64,000 nucleotides of DNA from Roseomonas acroporae (GCF_023223525.1 NZ_JALPRX010000016.1:24457-88456), one strand, 5' to 3'; shown: positions 1 to 10,689, counted from the first letter of the stretch. The notes: generated by a model from the letters alone, not told the origin. Made by a program: numbers and translations.

Positions 1-511
1 CGTAGAAGGTGGCGGTGACGGGGAAGAAGATCACCACCGTCGCCATCGTCACCTTGCTGGCGATGCCGAAGCCCATCCAGAGCGTCAGCAGCGGCGCGAT
101 GGCGAAGACCGGCACGGCCTGCGAGGCGAGCAGGATCGGCAGCAGCCAGCGCCGCCCCGCCGGCCAGGCGGCCAGCAGCAGCGCCGTCGCGACGCCGAAC
201 GCCGTGCCAAGGGCGAGCCCGGCCAGGATCTCCGTCAGGGTGATCCAGGCATGGCCGGCGATGATGTCCCAGCGGTCGAGCAGCGCCGTGGCGACGCGCG
301 CCGGGGTGGGCAGCAGGAAGGGCGGCGCGCCGGTGGCCCAGACCAGGCCCTGCCAGACGGCCAGCAGGCCCAGCGCCGAGACGAGGGCGCGCCAAAGGCG
401 GCCAATGGGGCGGCCAGTGTGGCGGCCGATGGGGCCGCCGGCCTGTGCCACGGCACCGGCCGGTGCCGCCGGATCCGCTTTCATCGGAACGGCTTGCGCG
501 GCGTCGCTCAC
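1..511 (-). CDS. ABC transporter permease, thiamine-precursor type (partial)
   Basis: This is the N-terminal 170 residues of an inner-membrane permease of the SsuC/ThiX type; the rest lies beyond the left edge. The protein shows a hydrophobic segment near residues 40-60, then TLTEILAGLALGTAFGVAT and further membrane segments typical of BPD_transp_1. It starts at a GTG that overlaps the TGA of the upstream ATPase gene by four bases (GTGA), which indicates translational coupling. Because the operon begins with a TPP riboswitch, I infer that it imports a thiamine precursor such as hydroxymethylpyrimidine. The matching substrate-binding protein is not in the window and may lie further left. Confidence 0.85.
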   Translation of the reverse strand, partial: MSDAAQAVPMKADPAAPAGAVAQAGGPIGRHTGRPIGRLWRALVSALGLLAVWQGLVWATGAPPFLLPTPARVATALLDRWDIIAGHAWITLTEILAGLALGTAFGVATALLLAAWPAGRRWLLPILLASQAVPVFAIAPLLTLWMGFGIASKVTMATVVIFFPVTATFY

Positions 512-1386
512 GCGGCCTCCGAGGCGGCGGCGAGGCTTTCCAGCAGCCGGCCCTGGGCCGCCAGCACCGCCGGGTCCCGCACCTCGCGTGGCGGCGCGCC
601 GGGCGGGACGGGAACCGGCACGGGCACCCAGCCGGGGCCGCCGGCGGCGGGTTGCAGCACCAGCACGTGATGGGCGAGACGCAGCGCCTCCAGCGGGTCG
701 TGCGTCACCAGCAGCACGGTGCGCCCGGCCAGCAGCCCGGCGGCGAGGCCCTGCAGGCGATGGCGGGTCGGCGCGTCCACGGCGCTGAAGGGCTCGTCCA
801 TCAGCACGAAGGGGCGGTCCTCGACCAGGGTGCGGGCCAGGGCGGCGCGCTGGCGCATGCCGCCGGAGAGCCGGTCGGGGCGGACATGCTCGTGGCCGGC
901 GAGGCCGACCGCGGCGATCATGGCGCGCATCCGGGCGGGATCGGCCGGCTCGCCGCGCAGGCTGGCGCCGAGCCCGACATTGCCCAGCACGTCGCGCCAG
1001 GGCAGCAGCAGGTCCTGCTGCCCCATCCAGGCGATGCGCCCGGCGACCGGGGCGCCGTCGGTCGCGGCGAGGCGGGTGCCGGCCGGCGGCAGCAGCCCGG
1101 CGACGAGGCGCAGCAGGGTGGACTTGCCGGAGCCGGACGGCCCGAGCAGCGCCATGGTCTCGCCCGCCGCCAGCGTCAGCCGGAAGGCGCCGAGCACCGG
1201 CCGGCCGCCGAGGGCGAGGCCCGGGCAGTCGAGCAGCAGGCCGGGCGCGCCGGCAGCGGGCGCGTCGGCAGCGGACGCACCAGCGGGGCGCGCGCTGTTG
1301 GGTCGCGCACCGATGGGCGGCGTTCCGGGGGGCGTCGCCCCGGCGGCGCGGGGGGCGGTCGGGTGCTGGGCAGGCAAGCGGTCCAC
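508..1386 (-). CDS. ABC transporter ATP-binding protein under TPP riboswitch
   Basis: This is the ATPase subunit (292 aa) energising the adjacent permease. It has Walker A GPSGSGKST, the signature LSGGMRQR, Walker B FVLMDEPFS and the H-loop VTHD, in the normal order of the NitT/TauT/ThiZ family. The first 50 or so residues are a Pro/Ala-rich extension of no recognised function. The start is a GTG at 1386, directly at the 3' end of a TPP riboswitch, so expression should fall when thiamine pyrophosphate is plentiful. Sulfonate or taurine transport is the family alternative; the riboswitch argues for a pyrimidine precursor of thiamine. The start could lie further in, since the extension is not conserved-looking. 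Confidence 0.88.
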   Translation of the reverse strand: MDRLPAQHPTAPRAAGATPPGTPPIGARPNSARPAGASAADAPAAGAPGLLLDCPGLALGGRPVLGAFRLTLAAGETMALLGPSGSGKSTLLRLVAGLLPPAGTRLAATDGAPVAGRIAWMGQQDLLLPWRDVLGNVGLGASLRGEPADPARMRAMIAAVGLAGHEHVRPDRLSGGMRQRAALARTLVEDRPFVLMDEPFSAVDAPTRHRLQGLAAGLLAGRTVLLVTHDPLEALRLAHHVLVLQPAAGGPGWVPVPVPVPPGAPPREVRDPAVLAAQGRLLESLAAASEAA

Positions 1387-1484
1387 CGATCCCTTCGCCG
1401 GAATGACCCGGATCAGGTTCCAGGAGTCGCGGTTGCGCCGCCTCTCAGCCGGTGCCGCGGATGCGGACCGGCTCCCCCCGGTGA
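1383..1484 (-). promoter_or_regulatory. TPP riboswitch (thi-box)
   Basis: Read on the minus strand, the conserved thi-element pieces appear in order: GGGGGGAGC, then GGCTGAGAGG, then GAACCTGATCCGGGTCATTCC, ending GCGAAGGGA. The closing helix can be drawn between TCACCG (1479-1484) and CGGTGG (1383-1388), one U-G wobble included. That 3' strand contains the GTG start codon of the downstream ATPase gene, and AGGGA in the core is the only purine-rich ribosome-binding candidate. Ligand binding should therefore block translation initiation directly. The aptamer is read by eye, not by a covariance model. Confidence 0.9.
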
Positions 1485-1555
1485 CAGGTCGGCAGGATGC
1501 GGTGGCGACACGCCCGGCGCAAGCCCGGGCGCCGCTGCGCCCGCCCGGCGGCGGT

Positions 1556-2002
1556 TCAGGCCTGGCGCGATCCCCCGCCGCTGCCGCGCTGGCCGATCGC
1601 CTCGATCACCCGGCCCAGCACGCTTTCCAGCAGGCCGCCGGACCCGCCGCCGGATTGCCCACCCTGCGGCGCCGCCTGCCCGGGCTCCACGCGCCCGTGC
1701 GGGGTCAGCAGGTTGATCAGCACCGGCAGCGCCTGGCTGAGCAGCATCAGCAGCTCGCCGCGGTCCAGCCCGATCCGCTGCTCGATGCGCGAAAGGATGT
1801 CGCCGCCCAGCGCCGGCTCCAGCGCCTGCGGCGAGACGGGCTGGTTCGCGCCGTTGCCGATCCAGGAATCCACCTGCTCGCCGAGGCCCGCCTGCCGCAG
1901 CCGCGACAGCAGCCCGTCCAGCCCGCCCTGGCTGTCCAGGAGCTGCTGCACGGCGCCCGCGGCCTGGCCGCCGCCCGCGATGCGGGAAAGGAACTCGCTC
2001 AT
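1556..2002 (-). CDS. YidB family (DUF937) protein
   Basis: This is a 148-residue soluble protein beginning SEFLSRIAGGGQAAG, resembling YidB/DUF937 proteins, which are small, Gly/Gln-rich at the ends and of unknown function. The middle holds the family-like stretch QVDSWIGNGANQPVSPQAL, followed by Leu-rich helices and a Gly/Ser-rich tail. I chose the ATG at 2002 because the reading frame further upstream has no protein-like composition. It is followed on the same strand by the riboswitch and ABC genes, but a gap and the aptamer separate them, so it is probably a separate unit. It is divergent from rlmJ. Confidence 0.75.
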   Translation of the reverse strand: MSEFLSRIAGGGQAAGAVQQLLDSQGGLDGLLSRLRQAGLGEQVDSWIGNGANQPVSPQALEPALGGDILSRIEQRIGLDRGELLMLLSQALPVLINLLTPHGRVEPGQAAPQGGQSGGGSGGLLESVLGRVIEAIGQRGSGGGSRQA

Positions 2003-2128
2003 CTCGTGGCCCTCGTGCCCGTCGCCGGCCCGACTTGCGCCGGACATCCCGCCGCGCCAACGCGCCGGCCACCCCGGCCGTTGCGGCACCTCTTGAGTCG
2101 GCTCCCGGAGGCACCGATAACCCCAGCC

Positions 2129-2956
2129 GTGAATTACCGACACGCCTTCCACGCCGGCAATTTCGCCGACGCGATGAAGCACGCGCTGCTGCTCTGGCTG
2201 CTGCGCGCGCTGCAGCGCAAGCCGGCGCCCTTCGCCGTGCTCGACACCCATGCCGGCACCGGCGCCTACGACCTGACCGACGATCCGGCCGAGCGCACCG
2301 GCGAGTGGCGCCAGGGCATCGGCCGGCTGCTGGAGATCGAGACGGGGCCGCTCGCCGACTATGTCGGGCTGGTGCGCGCGGCGGGCGGGCCGCTGCGCTA
2401 CCCGGGCTCACCGGCGCTGGTGCAGGCGGTGCTGCGGCCGCAGGACCGGCTGGCGGCGGTGGAGCTGCACCCCGAGGACCATGCGCAGCTCCGCGCCCGC
2501 TTCCGCGGCGATCCGCGCGTCGGCACGCATCACCGCGACGGCTGGGAGGCGCTGCGGGCGCTGACGCCCTTCCCGGAGCGGCGCGGCCTGGTGCTGATCG
2601 ACCCGCCCTTCGAGGAGCCGGGCGAGTTCGAGCGGCTGGCCGAGGCGCTGGCGCTGCTGCGGCACCGCTTCCGCGCCGCCATCGTCGCCGCCTGGTACCC
2701 GATCAAGCACCGCGCCCCGGTGCGCGCCTTCCACGAGGCGTTGCAGACGAAGGGGGTGGGCGACGTGGTGGCGGCGGAGCTGTTCCTGCGCGAGCCGACC
2801 GACCCGCAGCGGCTGAACGGCAGCGGCCTCGCCGTGCTGTCGCCGCCCTTCCGCTTCGAGGCGGAGGCCGGCGAGATCCTGGCGGCGCTGCTGGAGCGGC
2901 TCGGCGACGGCGAGCCGGGTCAGGGCTGGTCGGTCCGGCGCGTCACCGATGAGTGA
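2129..2956 (+). CDS. rlmJ: 23S rRNA (adenine(2030)-N6)-methyltransferase RlmJ
   Basis: RlmJ methylates A2030 of 23S rRNA using SAM. The N-terminus NYRHAFHAGNFADAMKH matches the family opening, DTHAGTGAYDL is the SAM-binding loop, and LIDPPFEEP is the catalytic [DN]PP[YF] motif. The length of 275 aa agrees with the usual 280. The start is a GTG at 2129, since an N-terminal NYRH right after the initiator is what the family shows; the GGAG at 2107-2110 is rather distant. The 3' end overlaps gpsA by eight bases, so the two are probably cotranscribed. Confidence 0.93.
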   Translation: MNYRHAFHAGNFADAMKHALLLWLLRALQRKPAPFAVLDTHAGTGAYDLTDDPAERTGEWRQGIGRLLEIETGPLADYVGLVRAAGGPLRYPGSPALVQAVLRPQDRLAAVELHPEDHAQLRARFRGDPRVGTHHRDGWEALRALTPFPERRGLVLIDPPFEEPGEFERLAEALALLRHRFRAAIVAAWYPIKHRAPVRAFHEALQTKGVGDVVAAELFLREPTDPQRLNGSGLAVLSPPFRFEAEAGEILAALLERLGDGEPGQGWSVRRVTDE

Positions 2957-3935
2957 GGCGTCGCCCGTCGCGGTGCTCGGCGCCGGGGCCTGGGGCACGG
3001 CGCTGGCGATCCAGGCGGCGCGGGCGGGCGGGCCGGTGACGCTCTGGGCGCGCGACCCGGCGCGCGCGGCCGCGATCGAGGCGGAGCGGGTGAACGAGCG
3101 GCACCTGCCGCGCGCCGTGCTGCCGGCGGCGGTGCGCGTCACCGCCGATGCCGGCGAGGCGCTGCACGGCGCCGCCTTCGCGCTGCTAGTGGTGCCGGCG
3201 CAGCACCTCCGCGCGGTGCTGGCGGCGATGCCGCCCCTGCCGCCGGCGGTCGTCTGCGCCAAGGGCGTCGAGCGCGGCACGCTGCTGCTGCCGCTGGAGG
3301 TGCTGCGCTCGCTGCGGCCCGGCGCGCCGTCGGCGGTGCTGACGGGGCCGAATTTCGCGCACGAGGTCGCGGCCGGCCTGCCGGCGGCGGCGGTGGTGGC
3401 GGGGGAGGAGGCGGCCCTGCGCGACGCGGTCGCGGCGCGCCTCGCCACCGCCGCCTTCCGGCTCTACGGCGGCGACGACCCGGTGGGGGCGCAGGTCGGC
3501 GGGGCGGCGAAGAACGTGGTCGCGATCGCCGCCGGCGCCGTGATCGGCGCCGGGCTCGGCGAGAATGCCCGCGCGGCGCTGGTGACGCGCGGCCTCGCGG
3601 AGCTGTCGCGGCTGGCGGTGGCGCTGGGCGGCCGGGCGGAGACGGCGGCGGGCCTTTCCGGCCTCGGCGACCTGCTGCTGACCTGCACCGGGCCTTCCAG
3701 CCGCAACACCTCGCTCGGCATCGCGCTCGGGCGCGGCGAGACGCTGGCCATGGCGCTGGCCGGGCGGAGCAGCGTGACGGAGGGCGTCGCCACCGCCCCG
3801 GCGCTGCTGGCGCGCGCGGCGGCGGCCGGCGTCGAGATGCCGATCTGCGCCGCGGTGGCGGCGGTGCTGGCCGGGCGGTGCTCGGTGGCCGAGGCGATGG
3901 ACGCGCTGCTGGCACGGCCGCGGCGGGACGAGTAG
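2949..3935 (+). CDS. gpsA: Glycerol-3-phosphate dehydrogenase [NAD(P)+]
   Basis: GpsA reduces dihydroxyacetone phosphate to sn-glycerol 3-phosphate for phospholipid synthesis. The 328-residue protein opens with the Rossmann loop VLGAGAWGTALA. It contains KGVERG and LTGPNFAHEVA, the substrate-site lysine in GGAAKNVVAIAAG, and LSGLGDLLLTCTG near residue 240, all standard for the family. The ATG at 2949 overlaps the end of rlmJ by eight bases. Full length, with no sign of damage. The gene ends immediately before a 24-bp tandem repeat. Confidence 0.96.
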   Translation: MSEASPVAVLGAGAWGTALAIQAARAGGPVTLWARDPARAAAIEAERVNERHLPRAVLPAAVRVTADAGEALHGAAFALLVVPAQHLRAVLAAMPPLPPAVVCAKGVERGTLLLPLEVLRSLRPGAPSAVLTGPNFAHEVAAGLPAAAVVAGEEAALRDAVAARLATAAFRLYGGDDPVGAQVGGAAKNVVAIAAGAVIGAGLGENARAALVTRGLAELSRLAVALGGRAETAAGLSGLGDLLLTCTGPSSRNTSLGIALGRGETLAMALAGRSSVTEGVATAPALLARAAAAGVEMPICAAVAAVLAGRCSVAEAMDALLARPRRDE

Positions 3936-4055
3936 GCGCAGCCGCGCCTGAGTCGATTGGCGCAGCCGCGCCGGGCCCATCGGGCGCAGTCGCGCCGGGC
4001 CCATCAGGCGCAGCCGCGCCGGGCCCATCGGGCGCAGTCGCGCCGGGGCACTCAG
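3936..4055 (+). repeat. Five tandem 24-bp repeats after gpsA
   Basis: Five adjoining 24-base units start one base after the gpsA stop codon, each beginning GCGCAGCCGCGCC or GCGCAGTCGCGCC. Units 2-4 (3960-4031) are nearly identical and end GGGCCCATCGG or GGGCCCATCAG; units 1 and 5 are diverged at their 3' ends. Because 24 is a multiple of three the array stays open in several frames, but I see no start signal and treat it as noncoding. Nothing shows whether it varies in copy number. Confidence 0.9.
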
Positions 4056-4324
4056 TTTCAAGGACCGAACCCGCAACGGAATGGCGGTGCCGGCCTGGCC
4101 GGTGGCTCCCGGCATGTCGTCGCGTCTCTCCTGGCATGAGACGTGCTTCCTGAACGGCTCGTTGGCCCGTTGTGACGCGGCTGACACATGGTCCGGGCGT
4201 CGCGCCACGGATCGCCGGGAAGGGCGCCGCAAGAGGCACCGCAAGGTGATGCTGGCGATCCGCCCATCCATGAGGCAGGCTGGCGTGAATTCGGGCGCAG
4301 ATCCGCGAGAAGAAGGTTCCACTG
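4056..4324. other. Spacer upstream of the dpp-type ABC operon
   Basis: The rest of the gap between the tandem repeat and the ABC operon carries no recognisable gene or RNA. It should contain the operon's promoter, but I cannot pick out convincing -35 and -10 elements. An AGAAGG just before 4325 is a plausible ribosome-binding site for the solute-binding protein. Confidence 0.5.
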
Positions 4325-5932
4325 ATGGATCGTAGAGGGTTCCTGAAGGCGACGGCGGCTGCCGGCGCGCTCGGCGGGCTGGGCTCGGGCCGCCTGGCCT
4401 CCCCCGCGCTGGCGCAGGGGGCCGCGGCGCGCACGCTGCGCTTCGTGCCGCAGGCGAACCTCGCGAATTTCGATCCGGTCTGGGGCACCCAGTACGTGGT
4501 GCGCAACGCCGGCGCGCTGGTGTGGGACACGCTCTACGGCGTGGACGACAAGCTCGAGCCGCAACGCCAGATGGTGGAGGGCGAGGAGGTCTCGCAGGAC
4601 GGGCTGACCTGGACCTTCCGGCTGCGTCCCGGCCTCAAATTCCACGACGGCGAGCCGGTGCTGGCCAAGGACGTGGTGGCCAGCCTGAACCGCTGGTCGG
4701 CGCGCGATTCCATGGGCCAGATGATCCGCGCCATCCAGAACGAGGTGGCGGCGGTGGACGACCGCACCTTCGTGTGGAAGCTGAAGTCGCCCTACCCGAA
4801 GATGAAGTTCGCCCTGGGCAAGACCAACTCGCCCTTCGGCATCGTCATGCCCGAGCGGATCGCCAAGACCGATCCCTTCAGCCAGATCACGGAATACGTC
4901 GGCTCCGGCCCGATGCGCTTCAAACGTGACGAGTGGGTGCCGGGCGCCAAGGCGGTGTTCGAGAAGTTCGCCGGCTACGTGCCGCGCGACGAGCCGGGGA
5001 ACTGGCTCGCCGGCGGCAAGCGGATGCTGGTGGACCGCGTCGAGTGGGTGATCATGCCCGACACCGCCACCGCCTCCGCCGCGTTGCAGAACGGCGAGGT
5101 GGACTGGTGGGAGAACCCGATCTCCGACATCATCCCGACCCTCAAGCGCAACCGCAACATCGCGGTGGACATCGCCGACCCGCTGGGCAACATCGGCGTG
5201 TTCCGCATGAACCACCTGCACCCGCCGTTCAACGACGTGCGGGCCCGGCGCGCCATCCTGATGGCGACCTCGCAGGAGGACTACATGGCGGCGATCGTCG
5301 GCGACGACGCGGCGCTGTGGAAGCCGCTGCCGAGCTTCTTCACCCCGAACACGCCGCTCTACACCGAGGCGGGCGGCGAGATCATGAAGGGCCCGCGCCG
5401 GCTCGACGAGGCGAAGCGGCTGTTGCAGGAATCCGGCTACAAGGGCGAGCCGATCGTGATGCTGGTGGCGCAGGACCAGCCCATCACCAAGGCCCAGGGC
5501 GACGTCGCCGCCGACATGCTGAAGAAGATCGGCGTGAACGTGGACTACGTGGCGACCGACTGGGGCACCGTCGGCCAGCGCCGCGCCTCCAAGGCGTTGC
5601 CCTCGCAGGGCGGCTGGCACATCTTCTTCACCTGGTTCGGCGGCGCCGACTGCATCAACCCGGCGCCCAACAACGGCGTGCGCGCCGGCGGCGACACGGC
5701 GTGGTGGGGCTGGCCGAACAGCCCGGAATGCGAGGCCCTACGCAACGAGTGGTTCGCCGCGCCGGACCTTGCCGCCGAGAAGGCGGTGATGGCCCGCTAC
5801 AACAAGGCGCTGATGGACTTCGCCATCTACAACCCGACCGGCTTCTTCCTCGCCTACCAGGCGTGGCGGAAGAACGTCTCCGGCGTGGTGAAGGGGCCGC
5901 TGCCCTTCTTCTGGGGCGTCTCCAAGAGCTGA
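4325..5932 (+). CDS. ABC transporter substrate-binding protein, family 5 (peptide/opine type)
   Basis: This is the periplasmic binding protein (535 aa) of the following four transport genes, SBP_bac_5 family. The N-terminus DRRGFLKATAAAG is a twin-arginine signal, with probable cleavage after SPALAQG. Family motifs are visible: the N-lobe opening ANFDPVWGTQY, TFRLRPGLKFHDGEPV near residue 95, and the HPPFNDVRARRAI stretch around residue 300. The substrate cannot be read from sequence; dipeptides, oligopeptides, opines or glycosides are all possible in this family. The gene leads a five-gene operon with tight spacing, so all components should be made together. Confidence 0.93.
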   Translation: MDRRGFLKATAAAGALGGLGSGRLASPALAQGAAARTLRFVPQANLANFDPVWGTQYVVRNAGALVWDTLYGVDDKLEPQRQMVEGEEVSQDGLTWTFRLRPGLKFHDGEPVLAKDVVASLNRWSARDSMGQMIRAIQNEVAAVDDRTFVWKLKSPYPKMKFALGKTNSPFGIVMPERIAKTDPFSQITEYVGSGPMRFKRDEWVPGAKAVFEKFAGYVPRDEPGNWLAGGKRMLVDRVEWVIMPDTATASAALQNGEVDWWENPISDIIPTLKRNRNIAVDIADPLGNIGVFRMNHLHPPFNDVRARRAILMATSQEDYMAAIVGDDAALWKPLPSFFTPNTPLYTEAGGEIMKGPRRLDEAKRLLQESGYKGEPIVMLVAQDQPITKAQGDVAADMLKKIGVNVDYVATDWGTVGQRRASKALPSQGGWHIFFTWFGGADCINPAPNNGVRAGGDTAWWGWPNSPECEALRNEWFAAPDLAAEKAVMARYNKALMDFAIYNPTGFFLAYQAWRKNVSGVVKGPLPFFWGVSKS

Positions 5933-5945
5933 GGAGGAGCGCGCG

Positions 5946-6884
5946 ATGTTCGCCTACATCCTGCGCCGGCTGATCGCCACCATCCCCGTGATGCTGGTGG
6001 TCGCGGCGGTGGTGTTCATGATGGTCTACGCCTCGGGCAACCCGGCGGCGCTGCTCGCCGGCGACCAGGCGACGCCGGAGGACATCGCGCGCATCGAGCA
6101 CGCGCTCGGCTACGACCGGCCGAAGATCCAGCAATTCGTCGAGTGGCTGTGGCGGGTGATGCAGGGCGACCTCGGCACCTCGGTGTTCACCAACCTGCCG
6201 GTCACCACCATGATCGCCCAGCGCATCGAGCCGACCGTCTCGCTGATGCTCGTCACGCTGGTTCTCTCGGTCGGCGTCGCCGTGCCGATGGGCGTGGTCG
6301 CCGCCTGGAAGGCCGGCACCTGGATCGACCGGGCCATCATGGTGATCGCGGTGCTCGGCTTCTCGGTGCCGGTCTTCGTGGTCGGCTACATCCTGGCCTG
6401 GGTCTTCGCGCTGCAGCTCGACTGGTTCCCGGTGCAGGGCTACACGCCGCTCTCCGAGGGCTTCATCCCCTTCATCTCCAACCTGATCCTGCCCGCCATC
6501 GCGCTCGGCGGCGTCTACATCGCGCTGATCGCGCGCATCACCCGCGCCACCATGCTGGAGGTGCTGCAGCAGGACTACGTGCGCACCGCCCGCGCCAAGG
6601 GCGTCGGCCAGCGCGAGATCCTGTTCGTCCACGCGCTGAAGAACGCCGCCATCCCGATCGTCACCGTGATCGGCATCGGCATCGCCCTGCTGATCGGCGG
6701 CGCGGTGGTGACGGAGAGCGTGTTCGCCATCCCCGGCCTCGGCCGCCTGACGGTGGACGCGATCCTGCGGCGCGACTTCCCGGTGATCCAGGGCGTCGTG
6801 CTGATGTTCTCCTTCGTCTACGTCATCATCAACCTGCTCATCGACCTCTCCTACTCCCTGTTCGACCCGAGGATCCGGTATTGA
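5946..6884 (+). CDS. ABC transporter permease, DppB type
   Basis: First inner-membrane permease (312 aa) of the peptide-type importer. It opens [19 protein letters not shown], the usual first membrane helix of DppB/OppB. The coupling loop that contacts the ATPases is [20 protein letters not shown] around residue 215. A GGAGGAG ribosome-binding site precedes the ATG by a few bases, 13 bases after the binding-protein gene. Its stop codon overlaps the start of the next permease (TTGA). Confidence 0.95.
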   Translation: MFAYILRRLIATIPVMLVVAAVVFMMVYASGNPAALLAGDQATPEDIARIEHALGYDRPKIQQFVEWLWRVMQGDLGTSVFTNLPVTTMIAQRIEPTVSLMLVTLVLSVGVAVPMGVVAAWKAGTWIDRAIMVIAVLGFSVPVFVVGYILAWVFALQLDWFPVQGYTPLSEGFIPFISNLILPAIALGGVYIALIARITRATMLEVLQQDYVRTARAKGVGQREILFVHALKNAAIPIVTVIGIGIALLIGGAVVTESVFAIPGLGRLTVDAILRRDFPVIQGVVLMFSFVYVIINLLIDLSYSLFDPRIRY

Positions 6885-7812
6885 GCGCCTCCACCATCGA
6901 AGTGCCGCAGGGCGACGCGCCGCAGGGCAGGGTCGCCGTCGCGGCGCCCATGCCCGACGTGCTGCCGCCGATGCGCCGCATCGGCGGCGTGGTCGGCTTC
7001 CTCCGCCGCAACCCGACCATCGCGGTGGGCGGCTTCCTGCTGCTGCTGATGATCGGCGTCGCGGTCTTCGCGCCGTTCCTCGGGACGGTCGATCCGACCG
7101 CGCTCTCGCCGGCGCGGCGCACCCGCGAGCCCTCGGCCATGTACTGGTTCGGCACCGACATGCTGGGCCGCGACGTCTACTCGCGCGTGCTCTATGGCGC
7201 CCGCGTTTCGCTGATCGTCGGCTTCTCGGTGGCGCTGATCGCCTCGGTGATCGGGCTGGCCATCGGCCTCGTCTCGGGCTTCGTGCGCTGGCTCGACTGG
7301 TTCGTGATGCGGGTGATGGACGGGCTGATGTCGATCCCGCCCATCCTGCTCGCCATCGCGCTGGCCGCCGCCACCCGCGGCTCGGTGCAGAACGTGATCT
7401 TCGCCATCACCGTGGCCGAGATCCCGCGCGTCGCGCGCCTCGTGCGCGGCGTGGTGCTGAGCCTGCGCGAGCAGCCCTACGTCGATGCCGCCATCACCAC
7501 CGGCACCCGCGTGCCGGTGATCATGTGGCGGCACATCCTCCCCAACACCCTGGCGCCGATGACGGTCCAGGCGACCTACATCTGCGCCAGCGCCATGATC
7601 GTGGAGGCCATCCTGAGCTTCATCGGCGCCGGCACCCCGCCGACCACGCCCTCCTGGGGCAACATCATGGCCGAGGGCCGCGCGCTCTGGCAGGTCAAGC
7701 CCTACATCGTGTTCTTCCCCGCCATCTTCCTCTCGATCACGGTGCTGGCGGTGAACCTGCTGGGCGACGGGCTGCGCGACATGCTCGACCCGCGCATGGC
7801 CAAGCGCGTCTG

Positions 7813-7813
<1 letters not shown>
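6881..7813 (+). CDS. ABC transporter permease, DppC type
   Basis: Second permease (310 aa from the TTG). It has a cytoplasmic N-terminal tail, then the first helix [19 protein letters not shown], the conserved [20 protein letters not shown] before helix 2, and the EAA-type loop near [16 protein letters not shown] place the start at a TTG overlapping the dppB-type stop (TTGA), because most junctions in this operon overlap and no ATG lies closer. A GTG at 6902 and an ATG at 6950 are in frame and would also leave the membrane domain intact. Confidence 0.9.
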
Positions 7814-8867
<1,054 letters not shown>

Positions 8868-8871
<4 letters not shown>

Positions 8872-9917
8872 GCATCTCCCTCGCCGGGCCGCAGGCCGCC
8901 GATGCGCGGCCACTGCTGCAGGTCAACGACATCAAGAAGTACTTCCCGCTGCGCGGCGGCTTCTTCGGCGGCCGCACCGGGCAGGTCCACGCGGTGGACG
9001 GCGTCTCCTTCCACGTCGACCGCGGCGAGACGCTGTCGCTGGTGGGCGAGTCCGGCTGCGGCAAGTCCACGGTGGGCAAGGCGATCCTGCGCCTGTTCAC
9101 GCTGACCGACGGGCAGGTGGTGCTGGACGGCCAGCGCATCGACGACCTGCCGGCGGGCCGGCTGCGCCCGTTGCGGCGCCGCATCCAGGTGATCTTCCAG
9201 GACCCGTTCTCGGCGCTCAACCCGCGCCTGCGGGTCCGCGACATCCTGGCCGAGCCGCTGCGCTCCTTCGGCATGGCCGGCAGCCGCTCGGAGCTGACGG
9301 CGCGGCTCGAGAAGCTGATGGACACGGTGCGTCTGCCGCGCGACGCGCTGAGCCGCTTCCCGCACGAATTCTCGGGCGGCCAGCGGCAGCGCATCTGCAT
9401 CGCGCGCGCCCTGGCGCCGGAGCCGGACCTGATCGTCTGCGACGAGGCGGTCTCGGCGCTCGACGTCTCGGTGAAGGCGCAGATCGTCAACCTGCTGCAG
9501 GACCTGCAGAGCGAGCTGGGCCTGGCGCTGCTGTTCATCAGCCACGACCTCGCCGTGGTCGAGCACATGACGCACCGGGTCGCGGTGATGTATCTCGGCG
9601 CGGTGGCCGAGGTGGCGCCGCGCCGCTCGCTCTTCGCGGCGCCGAAGCACCCCTATACCCAGGCGCTGCTCTCCGCCGTGCCGGTGCCCGTGCCGGGCCA
9701 GGCGCGGCAGCGCGTCATCCTCAAGGGCGACGTGCCGAGCCCGATCAACCCGCCCTCGGGCTGCCGCTTCCACACGCGCTGCCCCTACGCCTTCGACCGC
9801 TGCAAGACGGAGCGGCCGGTGCTGAAGCTGGTGCCGGATGCCGGCGTCAATGCCGGGCACTGGGCGGCGTGCCACCTGCACGACCTGCCGGCCTCGCAGA
9901 ACCCGCTGGCGGCCTGA
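8868..9917 (+). CDS. ABC transporter ATP-binding protein, DppF type
   Basis: Second ATPase (349 aa), pairing with the DppD-type subunit. It has Walker [12 protein letters not shown], the DppF-type [15 protein letters not shown], the signature [15 protein letters not shown], Walker [13 protein letters not shown], the SHDLAVV switch and a C-terminal cysteine motif ([15 protein letters not shown]). The ATG overlaps the previous stop as ATGA. The operon ends here; 268 bases follow before the hydroxylase operon, with no clear terminator. Confidence 0.95.
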
Positions 9918-10185
9918 CATCCCGGCCCGGTCCCGCGGCCCGGCGGGGCAAGGGGCCTTGTTGAAGGGGCGGACGGGAGCCGCCCCGCTGCCAGAGGCGG
10001 GCCGGCCGAGGCCCCGGCCCGTCCCCCCGCCGGCCCTGCGGCGCGCCTGCCGGGTCGTGGCGGCGGGCGGGGCTGTCTCCGGCATGGCGCCCCGTCTTGA
10101 CGCCGTCCGGTCCGCGGAGGACCCTGCCGCCATGGGGCCACGCGTCGAGACGGGCGCGGGCGGATCGGATGCGGGAGGCGCGCGA

Positions 10186-10689
10186 ATGCCACAGGTATCG
10201 CTGACGGTGAACGGCAAGCCGCACTCGGTCGAGGTCGAGGGCCGCACCCTGCTCGTCGAGCTGCTGCGCGAGAAGCTGCGCCTGACCGGCACGCATGTGG
10301 GTTGCGACACCAGCCAATGCGGGGCCTGCGTCGTCCATGTGGACGGCGAGAGCGTGAAGTCCTGCACCATGCTGGCCGTGCAGGCAGAGGGCGCGGACGT
10401 GACCACCATCGAGGGCCTCGCCTCGGCGGACGGCACGCTGCACCCGATGCAGGAGGCCTTCCGCGAGTACCACGCGCTGCAATGCGGCTTCTGCACCCCG
10501 GGCATGGTGATGAGCGCCATCGACCTGGTGATGAAGCACCCCGAGGGGCTGGACGAGAAGCAGATCCGCGAGGGGCTGGAGGGCAATCTCTGCCGCTGCA
10601 CGGGCTACCACAACATCGTCAAGGCGATCGCCGCCGCCGCCGAGGTGATGCACGGCCGCCGGACGGAGCTGGCCCAGGCCGCCGAGTAG
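10186..10689 (+). CDS. Molybdenum hydroxylase small subunit, 2x[2Fe-2S] (CoxS-like)
   Basis: Iron-sulfur subunit (167 aa) of a xanthine-oxidase-family enzyme, passing electrons from the molybdenum site to FAD. The plant-ferredoxin-like cluster ligands are in [13 protein letters not shown] with a further Cys in SCTML. The C-terminal cluster ligands are in [11 protein letters not shown] and [11 protein letters not shown] start at the ATG at 10186, preceded by GGGAGG, because the family begins a few residues before LTVNGK. It is followed by the large and FAD subunits in small-large-medium order. Confidence 0.94.
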   Translation: MPQVSLTVNGKPHSVEVEGRTLLVELLREKLRLTGTHVGCDTSQCGACVVHVDGESVKSCTMLAVQAEGADVTTIEGLASADGTLHPMQEAFREYHALQCGFCTPGMVMSAIDLVMKHPEGLDEKQIREGLEGNLCRCTGYHNIVKAIAAAAEVMHGRRTELAQAAE

